Positions 9,402-18,246 of a stretch of DNA of 64,000 nucleotides are shown one piece after another. The notes below the pieces were generated by a model. That model saw only the letters and a list, made by a program, of their open reading frames with translations, searched no databases and was not told where the DNA came from. The translations under genes were made by a program, and so were the position numbers. Origin of the DNA: Candidatus Eiseniibacteriota bacterium (lineage in GTDB: Bacteria; Eisenbacteria; RBG-16-71-46); NCBI GenBank assembly GCA_016215625.1, contig JACRIW010000041.1:41554-105553 (forward strand), given 5' to 3'. How positions within the stretch are numbered: position 1 is the stretch's first letter; every line of letters begins with the position of its first letter.

Positions 9402-10544
9402 ATGGCGTCGCGTCATCTCTTCACCTCCGAGTCCGTCACCGAAGGACATCCCGACAAGATCGCCGACCAGATCTCCGACGCGGTTCTCGACGCCATGCTG
9501 GCGCAGGACAAGTGGAGCCGCGTCGCGTGCGAGACCATGGTCACGACCGGTCTCGCCGTGGTCGCGGGCGAAATCACCACGAAGGCCTACGTCGAGATCC
9601 CGAAGCTCGTGCGCTCCGTGATCCACGACATCGGCTACAACGACGCGCTCTACGGCTTCGACAGCCACACGTGCGCCGTGGTCACGACGCTCGACCAGCA
9701 GTCGCCCGACATCGCGATGGGCGTGAACACCGGCGGCGCCGGTGACCAGGGCCTCATGTTCGGCTACGCGTGCAACGAGACGCCCGAACTGATGCCGCTC
9801 CCGATCATGCTCGCGCACAAGATGGCCATGAAGCTCTCGCAGGTCCGCAAGAAGGGCCTCGTGAACTACCTGCGCCCGGACGGCAAGACGCAGGTCACGG
9901 TCGAGTACGACGGCGACAAGCCGGTGCGCATCGACACGGTCGTGCTCTCCACGCAGCATTCGGACAAGGTCTCACAGAAGCAGATCCGCAAGGACATGAT
10001 CGAGAAGGTCATCCTGCCGCTGCTTCCGAAGCGCCTCGTGAGCAAGACCAAGCCGGTCAAGTTCCACGTCAATCCGACGGGCAACTTCGTCGTCGGCGGC
10101 CCGATGGGCGACTGCGGCCTCACCGGCCGGAAGATCATCGTGGACACGTACGGCGGCATGGGCCGTCACGGCGGCGGCGCCTTCTCGGGCAAGGACCCGT
10201 CGAAGGTCGACCGTTCGGCGTGCTACGCGGCACGCTACGTCGCGAAGAACCTCGTCGCGTCGGGCCTCTGTGACCGCTGCGAGGTGCAGGTGGCCTACGC
10301 CATCGGCGTCGCCGAGCCCGTCAGCGTCATGGTGGACAGCTTCGGCACGGGCAAGGTGAGCGACGACAAGCTCACGAGCCTCGTCCGCAAGCACTTCGAC
10401 CTGACGCCCAAGGGCATCATCGAGTCGCTCAAGCTGCGCCGCCCGATCTACCGCCAGACGGCGGCGTACGGGCACTTCGGCCGCTCGGACTTCGAGTGGG
10501 AGAAGACGAACAAGGCCAAGCTGCTCGCCGCCAGCGTGCGCTGA
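9402..10544 (+). CDS. metK: S-adenosylmethionine synthase
   Basis: MetK makes S-adenosylmethionine from methionine and ATP. The 380-residue protein carries [16 protein letters not shown], the ATP-site motif [15 protein letters not shown] and the glycine-rich [16 protein letters not shown] loop, all intact. The ATG at 9402 is preceded by GAGGAG at a good distance, and homology starts at [17 protein letters not shown]. It is the last gene before a strong terminator. Its SAM-cycle partner ahcY lies 6.3 kb downstream under its own promoter. Confidence 0.97.
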   Translation: MASRHLFTSESVTEGHPDKIADQISDAVLDAMLAQDKWSRVACETMVTTGLAVVAGEITTKAYVEIPKLVRSVIHDIGYNDALYGFDSHTCAVVTTLDQQSPDIAMGVNTGGAGDQGLMFGYACNETPELMPLPIMLAHKMAMKLSQVRKKGLVNYLRPDGKTQVTVEYDGDKPVRIDTVVLSTQHSDKVSQKQIRKDMIEKVILPLLPKRLVSKTKPVKFHVNPTGNFVVGGPMGDCGLTGRKIIVDTYGGMGRHGGGAFSGKDPSKVDRSACYAARYVAKNLVASGLCDRCEVQVAYAIGVAEPVSVMVDSFGTGKVSDDKLTSLVRKHFDLTPKGIIESLKLRRPIYRQTAAYGHFGRSDFEWEKTNKAKLLAASVR

Positions 10545-10569
10545 GCGAAGGCCGCAGGAACCACGCGGA

Positions 10570-10600
10570 GGGCCCCGGTCGCGACCGACCGGGGCCCTTT
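10570..10600 (+). terminator. Intrinsic terminator after metK
   Basis: A perfect 11-bp GC stem (GGGCCCCGGTC pairing with GACCGGGGCCC) encloses a 6-nt loop and runs into CTTT. It lies 25 nt after the metK stop and probably ends the lptB-to-metK transcription unit. Confidence 0.85.
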
Positions 10601-10696
10601 CGCATGTCGGCAGGCTCGCCGGACGGCCCCGTGCGCCAGCCGGGACGCGGTCGTGAACGGGGCGCGGGCGTTCGTCGCCCGGGAGGGCCGCGCCGA

Positions 10697-10725
10697 TTGC
10701 CGCCTCTCAGGTCGCGTGACATATT
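10697..10725 (+). promoter_or_regulatory. Putative sigma-70-type promoter for the M16 protease pair
   Basis: TTGCCG at 10697 and CATATT at 10720 are separated by 17 nt, each matching 4 of 6 consensus bases. The site lies between the metK terminator and the first M16 gene and would give a leader of about 45 nt. Confidence 0.45.
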
Positions 10726-10777
10726 CCGCGCGCTTTCCCCGAGCCGTGACCCATTCCGACTTCCTCCGGAGGTTTTC

Positions 10778-12364
10778 ATGTTCCGCTCGCCGACCCGCGC
10801 GACGCTGCCGCTCGCGCTGGTGATGGCCGGGGCGCTGACGCTGGCCGCCGCCGCGTCCGCCGCCAATGCGCCCACGCGCCGTGCCGCGCCCGCCGTCCGC
10901 ACCGGGCTCGAATCGCTCGAGAAGCAGGTGCAGGAGTTCACACTCGCCAACGGCCTGCGCTTCCTCGTGGTCGAACGCCACCAGGCGCCGGTCTTCAGCT
11001 TCTTCACGGTCGTGAACTCCGGCTCCGCGAACGACGCCGTCGGCACCACCGGCATCGCGCACATGATGGAGCACATGGCGTTCAAGGGGACGTCGCAGGT
11101 CGGCACGACCGACTATGCCGCCGAGAAGCCGCTCATCGCGGCGGAGGAGAGGGCATGGGAGGCGCTGCTCGCCGAGCGGCGCAAGGGAGCGAAGGCCGAC
11201 TCCGCGCGGCTGGCGTCGCTCGAGAAGGCGTTCGCCGACGCCCAGGCCGCTTCGGTGCGCTACGTGGCCTCGAACGAGTTCACGCAGATCGTCGAGCAGG
11301 CCGGCGGGCAGGGCGTGAACGCGTTCACGGCGGAGGACATCACCGCCTACTTCTATTCGCTGCCTTCCAACCGCCTCGAGATGTGGGCGGCGCTGTTCTC
11401 GGGCGCGATGGTGGACCCGGTCTTCCGCGAGTTCTACAAGGAGCGCGACGTCGTGTACGAGGAGCGCCGCATGCGCGTCGAATCCTCGCCGATCGGCCGG
11501 CTCTTCTACGAGTTCATCACGACCTCGTTCAACGCCCATCCCTACGGCTTCGGCGGCATCGGCTATCCGTCCGACCTCAAGACGTTCAGCCGCACCCAGG
11601 GCGAGGAGTTCTTCCGCCGCAACTACGTCGCGAAGAACATGACGATCGCGCTGGTCGGCGACGTCACGCTCGCCGAGGTGAAGCGCCTCGCCGAGAAGTA
11701 CTTCGGTGCGATCTCCGACGCGCCGGCCCCGCCGCCGCTCGACACCGTCGAGCCGAAGCAGATCGCCGAGCGCCGCGTCGTGATCGAGGACAAGGCGCAG
11801 CCGATCGTGCTCGTGGGCTGGCACATCCCGGCCGCCAGCGATCCGTCGTACGCCGCCTACGAGGCGGCCGCGGACCTGCTGGGCGGCGGGCGCTGGTCGC
11901 GCCTGTACAAGGCGCTCGTGAAGGACAAGAAGATGGCCGTGCAGGTGGGCACCGGGACCGGCAACCCGGGGGAGAGGTATCCCAATCTCTTCACGCTCTT
12001 CATCGTGCCCGCTTCGGGACAGGACCCCGAGAAGGTCGAGCAGGAAGCCTACGCCGTGATCGAGGACGTGCTCGGCGCCCACCCGTTCACGCAGGACGAG
12101 CTGAACGGCTACAAGGTGCGTGTCCGCGCGCAGAAGATCGGTTCGGTGGAGGACAACGGCGAACTGGCGGGTGAACTCGCGCAGGCGCAGGCGCTGTACG
12201 GCGACTGGCGGGACTTCTTCCGCGAGCAGGAGCGCGTGCAGTCCCTGCGCGTCGAGGACCTGACGGGCGTGCTGCGCGAGTCGCTCGTGCGCAGCAACCG
12301 CACCGTCGCGATGATCAAGGCGCCGGCGGCCACCGCCGCGGCCACGCCGGAAGGGGGGCGCTGA
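10778..12364 (+). CDS. Exported M16 (insulinase-family) zinc protease, catalytic subunit
   Basis: The protein is 528 residues long with a cleavable-looking signal peptide (basic start, hydrophobic residues 9-29, SAA). The inverted zinc motif HMMEH lies at residues 95-99. The third ligand Glu is probably in VVYEERRMR around residue 228. A charged, helical insertion (about 115-170) separates these, as in many bacterial M16 proteins. A GGAGG site lies 5 nt before the ATG. The next gene, one base downstream, encodes an M16 protein without catalytic residues, so the two probably form a periplasmic heterodimer. The substrate is unknown. Confidence 0.9.
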   Translation: MFRSPTRATLPLALVMAGALTLAAAASAANAPTRRAAPAVRTGLESLEKQVQEFTLANGLRFLVVERHQAPVFSFFTVVNSGSANDAVGTTGIAHMMEHMAFKGTSQVGTTDYAAEKPLIAAEERAWEALLAERRKGAKADSARLASLEKAFADAQAASVRYVASNEFTQIVEQAGGQGVNAFTAEDITAYFYSLPSNRLEMWAALFSGAMVDPVFREFYKERDVVYEERRMRVESSPIGRLFYEFITTSFNAHPYGFGGIGYPSDLKTFSRTQGEEFFRRNYVAKNMTIALVGDVTLAEVKRLAEKYFGAISDAPAPPPLDTVEPKQIAERRVVIEDKAQPIVLVGWHIPAASDPSYAAYEAAADLLGGGRWSRLYKALVKDKKMAVQVGTGTGNPGERYPNLFTLFIVPASGQDPEKVEQEAYAVIEDVLGAHPFTQDELNGYKVRVRAQKIGSVEDNGELAGELAQAQALYGDWRDFFREQERVQSLRVEDLTGVLRESLVRSNRTVAMIKAPAATAAATPEGGR

Positions 12365-12365
12365 C

Positions 12366-14522
12366 ATGAAGCGCACGACCCGTGCAGCCGTCGCCGCCTT
12401 CGCCGCGGCCCTGTCGCTCTTCGCGACGCTCACCGCGAGCGCCGCGATCGACGCCACGAAGTACGATCCCCGCAAGCTGCCCGTGCCGCCGATCGGCCGC
12501 ATCCCGGCCGTGAAGCCCGAGCGCCTGACCCTGCCCAACGGCATCGTCGTGTACCTGCTCGAGAACCACGACCTGCCCGTCGTGAAGGGCACGGCCTATT
12601 TCGCCATGTCGCCGAGCCTCGTGCCCATGGACCGCGCCGGCCTGCCCGGGCTCACGGGCGAGGTCATGCGCTCCGGCGGCAGCCTCGCGCACGGCGGCGA
12701 CTACCTCGACGACCACCTCGCCGCGATCGGCGCGAGCCTGAGCGCCAACATCGGGCTCGGCCAGGCGAGCAGCGGCTTCCGCTGCCTGAGCGAGAACACG
12801 GCCGAAGTCGTCGGCCTGTGGAGCGAGATCGTCCGGACGCCCGCGTTCCCGGACGAGAAGATCGAACTCGCGAAGGTCGGCCTGCGCCGCAGCATCGCGA
12901 GCCGCAACGACGAGATGATGTCGATGCTGTTCCGCACGGCCTCACAGGCCGTGTACGGCTCGAAGAACCCTTGGGGCATGCAGGCCGAGTACGCGACCGT
13001 CGAGCCGATCGGCAAGGCGGACTGCGTCGCGCTGCACGGCAAGGTGTTCGTGCCGGAGCGCATGATCGTCGCGATCTACGGTGACTTCCGCACGGCCGAG
13101 ATGAAGAAGCTGCTCACGGCGAAGTTCGCGGACTGGAAGAAGAGCGGGACGGCGGCGCCGGTCCTGCCGGCCATGCCGACGAGCGTGACGCCGAAGCTGT
13201 ACTACGCGCCCAAGGACGACGTGACGCAGTCCGGCATCGTCGTGGCACAGGTCGGTTCGCGCGCGAACGATCCGGACTACGCGGCGATGAGCGTGCTCGA
13301 GCAGGGGCTGGGCGGCGGTTTCTCGTCGCGCATGTTCAACCACATCCGCACGCAGCGCGGGCTGGCGTATGCCGCCGGCGCCAACGCGGGCACGGACTTC
13401 CTCAAGCCGGGCGTGTTCATGGCGTACACGCTCACGAAGAGCGAATCCACGATGACGGCCCTCGGGCTCGTGCGTGACGAAGTGCGCGCCGTGACCGAGT
13501 CGCCCTTCACGGACGCCGAGCTGGCGATCGCGAAGCAGGCGGTGGTCAACGGTTTCGTCTTCAACTTCGAGGACCCGAGCCAGACGCTGTTCCGTGCCGC
13601 GTACTACGAGGCGGTCGGTTACCCCGCGGACTTCCTTCAGGTGTACCAGAAGGCGCTCGAGGGCGTGACGGCGCAGAGCGTGCTCGAGGCGGCGAAGCGG
13701 AAGATCCAGCCGGCGCAGCAGGCCGTCATCATCGTCGGCAAGGAGAAGGATTTCGATCGTCCGCTCGAGAGTGCGGGCCTGCCGGTGGAGCGCGTGGACA
13801 TCTCGATCCCGCCGCCGCCGTCGAAGCTCGGCAAGGTGGCCGAGAGCCCTGCCGCACTCGCGAAGGGGGCCGAGTGGCTCGCCGCCGCGGCGAAGGCCGC
13901 AGGGGGCAGCGCGGCCTGGAAGGGCGTGCGCTCCGTGATCCTCGCGACCGAAGCGACGTTGTCCATCCAGGGCCAGTCCATCGGGATCAGCGGCGAGGAA
14001 TCGTGGCAGTTCCCCGACAAGCAGTTCTCGTCGCAGAAGCTCCCGTTCGGTGAGATGAAGCAGGCGTTCGACGGCACCAACGGCTGGATGAGCGCGATGG
14101 GGCAGTTGCAGGACAATCCCGACGCCGGCGCCGAAGTGGCGAAGGACTGGGACAAGTCCCTCTGGCGTCTCTTCGGGCACTCCGAGGACGTGCAGCTGAT
14201 CGCGCTCGACAAGCCGGAAGCCATCAACGGCACCGAGTACCGCGTGGCACAGCTGAAGGGCGCGAAGGCGACCGACATGGTCGTGCTCTTCTCGGCCGAC
14301 GGACACCTCGCCGGGTTCGCCTACCAGGACACCGGCAACGGCCGCATGGGGCCGGCGCGCGTGGTCGAGCTGCTCGGCGCGTGGGCTTCCGAGGGCGCGA
14401 TCCAGTACCCGCGCACGATCCAGATGTACCGGGACGGGAAGATCATGGTGGACGGCAAGGTGACGTCCCTGAAGCTCAACCCGGCGCTGCCGGCCGACTT
14501 GTTCAAGAAGCCGGCGCAGTGA
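12366..14522 (+). CDS. Exported M16-family non-catalytic partner with extra C-terminal domain
   Basis: The 718-residue protein has a signal peptide (residues 1-27) and two M16 half-domains. At the place of HXXEH it reads G95-L-T-G-E99, so the zinc-binding His/Glu/His are all replaced. It keeps the R328...Y335 pair in IRTQRGLAYAAG, which binds substrate in non-catalytic M16 subunits. After about residue 480 comes a roughly 230-residue domain with beta-rich, LolA-like character (for example DGTNGWMSAMG) that ordinary M16 proteins lack. It is coupled to the catalytic gene by a 1-nt gap. Confidence 0.85.
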   Translation: MKRTTRAAVAAFAAALSLFATLTASAAIDATKYDPRKLPVPPIGRIPAVKPERLTLPNGIVVYLLENHDLPVVKGTAYFAMSPSLVPMDRAGLPGLTGEVMRSGGSLAHGGDYLDDHLAAIGASLSANIGLGQASSGFRCLSENTAEVVGLWSEIVRTPAFPDEKIELAKVGLRRSIASRNDEMMSMLFRTASQAVYGSKNPWGMQAEYATVEPIGKADCVALHGKVFVPERMIVAIYGDFRTAEMKKLLTAKFADWKKSGTAAPVLPAMPTSVTPKLYYAPKDDVTQSGIVVAQVGSRANDPDYAAMSVLEQGLGGGFSSRMFNHIRTQRGLAYAAGANAGTDFLKPGVFMAYTLTKSESTMTALGLVRDEVRAVTESPFTDAELAIAKQAVVNGFVFNFEDPSQTLFRAAYYEAVGYPADFLQVYQKALEGVTAQSVLEAAKRKIQPAQQAVIIVGKEKDFDRPLESAGLPVERVDISIPPPPSKLGKVAESPAALAKGAEWLAAAAKAAGGSAAWKGVRSVILATEATLSIQGQSIGISGEESWQFPDKQFSSQKLPFGEMKQAFDGTNGWMSAMGQLQDNPDAGAEVAKDWDKSLWRLFGHSEDVQLIALDKPEAINGTEYRVAQLKGAKATDMVVLFSADGHLAGFAYQDTGNGRMGPARVVELLGAWASEGAIQYPRTIQMYRDGKIMVDGKVTSLKLNPALPADLFKKPAQ

Positions 14523-14541
14523 TCGCCACGGCGTGACGACC

Positions 14542-14574
14542 GCGGGCGGCGGAGCGAGAGCTCCGGCCGCCCGC
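14542..14574 (+). terminator. GC-rich hairpin after the M16 pair
   Basis: A long stem (GCGGGCGGC/GGAGC against GCTCC/GGCCGCCCGC, one bulged base) is closed by a GAGA tetraloop. It is not followed by a clear T-run, so termination efficiency is uncertain. Confidence 0.5.
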
Positions 14575-14597
14575 ACGTCGTTTCCGGAGGAGGACGG

Positions 14598-15587
14598 ATG
14601 GACCTGCTGCTGCTGGGGGGCACGCGCTTCTTCGGGCGGTTCCTCGCCGAGTCCGCGCTCGCGCGCGGGCACCGCGTCACGCTGTTTCACCGCGGCCAGA
14701 CCGGCGCGGGCCTTCTTCCGGGGGCCGAGCGCATCCTCGGGGACCGCGACGGCGGGCTCGGTGCGCTCGCGGGCCGGCGCTGGGACGCGGTCGTGGACTT
14801 CTGCGGCTACGTGCCGCGCGTCGTGGGCGACTCGTGTGCGCGGCTGCGCGAGGCCGCTGGCCGCTACGTCTTCATTTCGTCCATTTCGGTGTACGCCGAG
14901 CCCACGCCGAGCCGTTCGCGCGAGGACGCACCGCGGGCGGTGCTCGCCGACCCGTCGACGGAAGTGATCGACGGCGCCACGTACGGCGGGCTCAAGGCCG
15001 CGTGCGAGGACGTCGTCCTCGGCGCCTTCCGCGATCGCGCCACGATCGTGCGCCCCGGCCTCATCGTGGGCCCCAACGATCCGACCGACCGGTTTCCGTA
15101 CTGGCCGCGGCGCATCGCGCGCGGAGGCGAAGTGCTCGCTCCGGGGGACCCCGCGCAGCCCGTGCAGTTCATCGACGCGCGCGACCTCGCCGCGTTCACG
15201 CTGCAGCTCGCCGAGCGCGACGTCGCGGGTACCTTCCACGCGACCGGGCCCGACGCGCCGCTCTCCATGGGCGCGTGCCTCGAGGGCATTCGCGACGCGG
15301 TGGGTTCGGATGCCCGGTTCACCTGGGCGGACGAGAAGTTCCTGATCGACCGCGGCGTCGAACCGTGGACGGGGCTGCCGCTGTGGATCCCCGTGACCGA
15401 GGGCGGGATCCAGGACCTCGACATCGCCGCCGCGCGTGAAACCGGACTGCGCTTCCGGCCGCTCGCCGAGACCGCTCGCGACACGCTCGCGTGGGACCTC
15501 GCGCGAGCGGACGAGTCCCGCGCGGCGAGCCCGGTGCTGAAGACGGAGCGCGAGGCGGAACTGCTCGCGGAGTGGGCGGCGCGCTGA
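14598..15587 (+). CDS. NAD(P)-dependent epimerase/dehydratase-family protein
   Basis: The protein has 329 residues and a Rossmann-fold N-terminus, MDLLLLGGTRFFGRFLAE, with the GGTRFFG dinucleotide loop. The extended-SDR catalytic Tyr/Lys pair appears as YGGLK about 110 residues later (ATYGGLKAACE), preceded by FISSISVY. Such enzymes modify nucleotide sugars or reduce aldehydes, and the substrate cannot be assigned. A GGAGGAGG site precedes the ATG by 3-4 nt. The gene is convergent with the monooxygenase-like gene, ending 10 nt from it. Confidence 0.82.
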   Translation: MDLLLLGGTRFFGRFLAESALARGHRVTLFHRGQTGAGLLPGAERILGDRDGGLGALAGRRWDAVVDFCGYVPRVVGDSCARLREAAGRYVFISSISVYAEPTPSRSREDAPRAVLADPSTEVIDGATYGGLKAACEDVVLGAFRDRATIVRPGLIVGPNDPTDRFPYWPRRIARGGEVLAPGDPAQPVQFIDARDLAAFTLQLAERDVAGTFHATGPDAPLSMGACLEGIRDAVGSDARFTWADEKFLIDRGVEPWTGLPLWIPVTEGGIQDLDIAAARETGLRFRPLAETARDTLAWDLARADESRAASPVLKTEREAELLAEWAAR

Positions 15588-15597
15588 GCGCCGCCGC

Positions 15598-15945
15598 TCA
15601 CAGCCCCGCGCGCGGGCTGTCGGCGAGCGTGTAGGCGCGCTCGACGCGGGCGACGCGCACGGCGAAGTCGGCGTACCAGCGCGAGTGGCCGGCGCGCTGG
15701 GCCGCCACGTGGGCGGCCTGGCGCTTCCACGCCGCGATGCAGGCCTCGTCCCGCCAGTAGCTCACGGTGATGCCGAAGCCCTCCGCGTCGCGTGCGGACT
15801 CGATGCCGAGGAAGCCCTCCTGGGACGGCGCGAGCTCGGCCATGGCCTCGGCCATGCGCCGGTAACCCTCGGCGTCCCCGGCGGTGCGCTGCGAGCTGAA
15901 CACGACCGCCCAGTAGGGCGGGGCCGGCGTGGTGGCGATGAGCAT
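15598..15945 (-). CDS. Antibiotic biosynthesis monooxygenase (ABM)-like small protein
   Basis: This 115-residue protein fits the dimeric alpha+beta ABM fold. It has a first strand YWAVVFSSQRT, a helix GYRRMAEAMAELA, then GFLGIESARDAEGFGITVSYW and a helix with DEACIAAWKRQAAH. Close relatives are small haem-degrading or quinone-forming monooxygenases and uncharacterised stress proteins, so no substrate is assigned. The start was chosen at 15945, preceded by GGGAG on the - strand, because the fold begins there. The reading frame extends further upstream without homology. It lies downstream of vapC in the same direction. Confidence 0.75.
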   Translation of the reverse strand: MLIATTPAPPYWAVVFSSQRTAGDAEGYRRMAEAMAELAPSQEGFLGIESARDAEGFGITVSYWRDEACIAAWKRQAAHVAAQRAGHSRWYADFAVRVARVERAYTLADSPRAGL

Positions 15946-15971
15946 GGGGTGCTCCCGTGGAAGGCGAGGGA

Positions 15972-16472
15972 TCAGCGCCGGCGCGGGGCCAGCGTGCGGT
16001 AGCGCCGCGCCGGGCGCTCTTCGGGCGACCAGAGTGCCCCGTGCACCGGGTCGCGGACGTCGAGGAAGCGGAACCGGCGCATGCCCGCGTCGCACGACAG
16101 CAGCTCCCGAACGCCGTGCTCGCGCAGCACCACGGCGAGCTCGAAGCCGGGGGGGAGACCGGTGAACTCGCCCTTGGCGAGTTCGAGCACCTCGGCCGCG
16201 ACCGCGGCGTGGCGCGGCGTCGCACCGATCAGGCGCGCCCCGGCGCTGCGGCCGAGTTCCTCGACGAACGCCCACGCGTCGGCGGGGCGCAGCGCGCGCG
16301 CGACCTCGTGGCGGTGCGTGACGCGCGCGAGGAACTCGTGCACGGCGGGCCACGGCAGTGCCCACGGGCGGTCGCCGTTCGCGAGCTCCTCGAGCGCCTG
16401 CGCGGCGCGGGCGTGTTCCGGCGCGCCGCGGTTGACGGCGAAGGCGAGCACGCTCGTGTCCACCGCGCGCAT
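15972..16472 (-). CDS. PIN-domain ribonuclease toxin (VapC-like)
   Basis: The protein has 166 residues and begins MRAVDTSVLAFAVNRG, with the first PIN aspartate (D5). The second acidic residue is in WPAVHEFLARV (E46). Towards the C-terminus, Glu111 in GFELAVVLREHG replaces the usual Asp of the third position, and D128 follows in LLSCDAGM. VapC toxins cut RNA in the cytoplasm and are held inactive by their antitoxin. The start ATG overlaps the antitoxin stop (ATGA), the normal VapBC arrangement. Confidence 0.82.
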   Translation of the reverse strand: MRAVDTSVLAFAVNRGAPEHARAAQALEELANGDRPWALPWPAVHEFLARVTHRHEVARALRPADAWAFVEELGRSAGARLIGATPRHAAVAAEVLELAKGEFTGLPPGFELAVVLREHGVRELLSCDAGMRRFRFLDVRDPVHGALWSPEERPARRYRTLAPRRR

Positions 16473-16723
16473 CAGCCCTCCTCTTCGGCCGGTGCGCCGG
16501 GCATCGTGTCGCGCCGCGCGGGATCGGCGAGGAACGGGCCGAGATCGTAGGACGGCAGCTGCACGCGCGCGCGCCGGGGAGCCTCGAGGTGCTCGAGGCC
16601 GATGCGGAGCGCACGCTCGACCACGTTCGTGAGCGTCGCACCCTCGAGCGCGGCGCGGCGTTTCAGTTCGCCGTAAACGGCGGCATCCAGGAGCAGGGTC
16701 GTTCGTTTCATATGCGTATGCAT
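16472..16723 (-). CDS. Ribbon-helix-helix antitoxin (VapB/CopG-like)
   Basis: The 83-residue protein has an N-terminal ribbon-helix-helix DNA-binding pattern, MKRTTLLLDAAVYGELKRRA, followed by LEGATLTNVVERAL. The C-terminal half is loose and probably wraps the toxin. Two starts are possible, 16723 or the internal ATG at 16711, and neither has a clear Shine-Dalgarno. The start lies in an AT-rich patch with nested near-palindromes (CATATG, ATGCAT at 16709-16724) that could be the autoregulatory operator. This is the only AT-rich stretch nearby. Confidence 0.8.
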   Translation of the reverse strand: MHTHMKRTTLLLDAAVYGELKRRAALEGATLTNVVERALRIGLEHLEAPRRARVQLPSYDLGPFLADPARRDTMPGAPAEEEG

Positions 16724-16762
16724 AGCATTGTCGGCAACGATGCGCGAGAGCTGAATTTCCGT

Positions 16763-16791
16763 TTGAGCCGGGCCGATGTCTCGGGCACAAT
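16763..16791 (+). promoter_or_regulatory. Putative sigma-70-type promoter for ahcY
   Basis: TTGAGC at 16763 and CACAAT at 16786 are separated by exactly 17 nt, 4 of 6 matches each. The predicted transcript starts about 50 nt before the ahcY ATG. The same -10 hexamer and spacing occur before ftsK. Confidence 0.5.
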
Positions 16792-16848
16792 CCCTCGCGT
16801 TTCCGCACCACCCCTCACGCAGTTCCCCGACCCTCCTCAGGAGAGTGC

Positions 16849-18150
16849 ATGGCGACTCGCAAGCAGAACAAGGCGGCGACCGAAGCCGCGGCGACCCCCG
16901 GTCACGTGAAGGACATGAAGCTCGCGCGCGAAGGCCGCAACCGGATCGAGTGGGCCGATCGCAACATGCCGGTGCTCCGCGCCATCCGCGCCCGGTTCGC
17001 GAAGGAGAAGCCGCTCAAGAAGCTCCGCATCGCCGCGTGCCTCCACGTCACGACCGAGACGGCGAACCTCATGCGCACGCTGCAGGCCGGCGGCGCCGAA
17101 GTGTTCCTCTGCGGCTCGAATCCGCTCAGCACGCAGGACGACGTCGCCGCCGCGCTCGTCGCGCACTACGGCATCCCGACGTTCGCGATCAAGGGCGAGG
17201 ACCACAAGACGTACTACTCGCACATCGTGTCGTGCATCGAGGCCAGCCCGAACATCACGATGGACGACGGCTGCGACCTCGTGACGGTCATGCACACCAA
17301 GATGACCAAGTACCTGAAGAGCGTCTTCGCCGGCACGGAAGAGACCTCGACGGGCGTCACGCGCCTGCGGGCCATGGCCGCGGACAAGAAGCTCAAGTTC
17401 CCGGTCATCGCGATCAACGACGCCGACACGAAGCACCTGTTCGACAACCGCTACGGCACGGGCCAGAGCACGCTCGACGGCGTACTGCGCGCCACGAACA
17501 TGCTGGTCGCCGGCTCGACGGTCGTCATCGCCGGCTACGGCTGGTGCGGCCGTGGTCTCGCCGCCCGCGCGAAGGGCATGGGCGCGACGGTCATGGTCAC
17601 GGAAGTCGATCCGCTCCGCGCCCTCGAAGCGCAGATGGACGGCTACATCTCGTGCTCGATGGAAGAGGCCGCCCCGAAGGGTGACCTGTTCATCACGGTG
17701 ACGGGCAACAAGTCGGTCATCCGCAAGGAGCACTTCGCGGCCATGAAGGACGGCGCGATCGTCTGCAACTCGGGCCACTTCAACGTCGAGCTCGACATCC
17801 CGTCGCTCGAGCGCATGGCGGTCAGCAAGCGTCAGGCGCGCGCGTTCGTGGACGAGTACCGGCTCAAGGGCGGCAAGCGCGTCTACCTGCTCGGCGAAGG
17901 CCGTCTCATCAACCTGGCCTCGGCCGAAGGCCACCCCGCGATGGTGATGGACATGTCGTTCGCGAACCAGGCCCTCTCGGTCGAGTACCTGACGAAGAAG
18001 GCGAAGACGCTGAAGAACGACGTCTACGTCGTGCCGAAGGTGATCGACAAGGAAGTGGCCCGTCTCAAGCTGAAGAGCATGGGCATCGAGATCGACACGC
18101 TCACGCCGGAGCAGATCAAGTACCTCGCGTCGTGGAGCGAAGGCACGTAG
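16849..18150 (+). CDS. ahcY: Adenosylhomocysteinase
   Basis: The enzyme splits S-adenosylhomocysteine into adenosine and homocysteine and so keeps SAM-dependent methylation running. The 433-residue protein has the substrate motif [14 protein letters not shown], the NAD-binding [15 protein letters not shown] (from about residue 229) and [11 protein letters not shown]. The chain ends in [12 protein letters not shown] and lacks the usual bacterial/eukaryotic tail with the conserved Lys...Tyr that completes the neighbouring subunit's NAD site. This resembles the archaeal/Thermotoga type. AGGAG precedes the ATG. Confidence 0.95.
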   Translation: MATRKQNKAATEAAATPGHVKDMKLAREGRNRIEWADRNMPVLRAIRARFAKEKPLKKLRIAACLHVTTETANLMRTLQAGGAEVFLCGSNPLSTQDDVAAALVAHYGIPTFAIKGEDHKTYYSHIVSCIEASPNITMDDGCDLVTVMHTKMTKYLKSVFAGTEETSTGVTRLRAMAADKKLKFPVIAINDADTKHLFDNRYGTGQSTLDGVLRATNMLVAGSTVVIAGYGWCGRGLAARAKGMGATVMVTEVDPLRALEAQMDGYISCSMEEAAPKGDLFITVTGNKSVIRKEHFAAMKDGAIVCNSGHFNVELDIPSLERMAVSKRQARAFVDEYRLKGGKRVYLLGEGRLINLASAEGHPAMVMDMSFANQALSVEYLTKKAKTLKNDVYVVPKVIDKEVARLKLKSMGIEIDTLTPEQIKYLASWSEGT

Positions 18151-18176
18151 ACCGTTCCGCACGTTCGCATCCTCGT

Positions 18177-18208
18177 CGAAGCCCCGGCGCCGTTCGGCCG
18201 GGGCTTCG
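18177..18208 (+). terminator. Intrinsic terminator after ahcY
   Basis: A 12-bp perfect stem (CGAAGCCCCGGC against GCCGGGGCTTCG) with an 8-nt loop lies 27 nt after the ahcY stop. A pronounced T-run is missing. Confidence 0.7.
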
Positions 18209-18246
18209 CGCTTGCGCCGCGCGGCGCACGAAGCCTAGCCTCGGGC

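Noticed and set aside
12942..15239. 765-codon open frame on the - strand across the M16 and epimerase genes
   Set aside because: It is an antisense shadow of two well-supported genes; composition is typical of GC-rich shadow frames.
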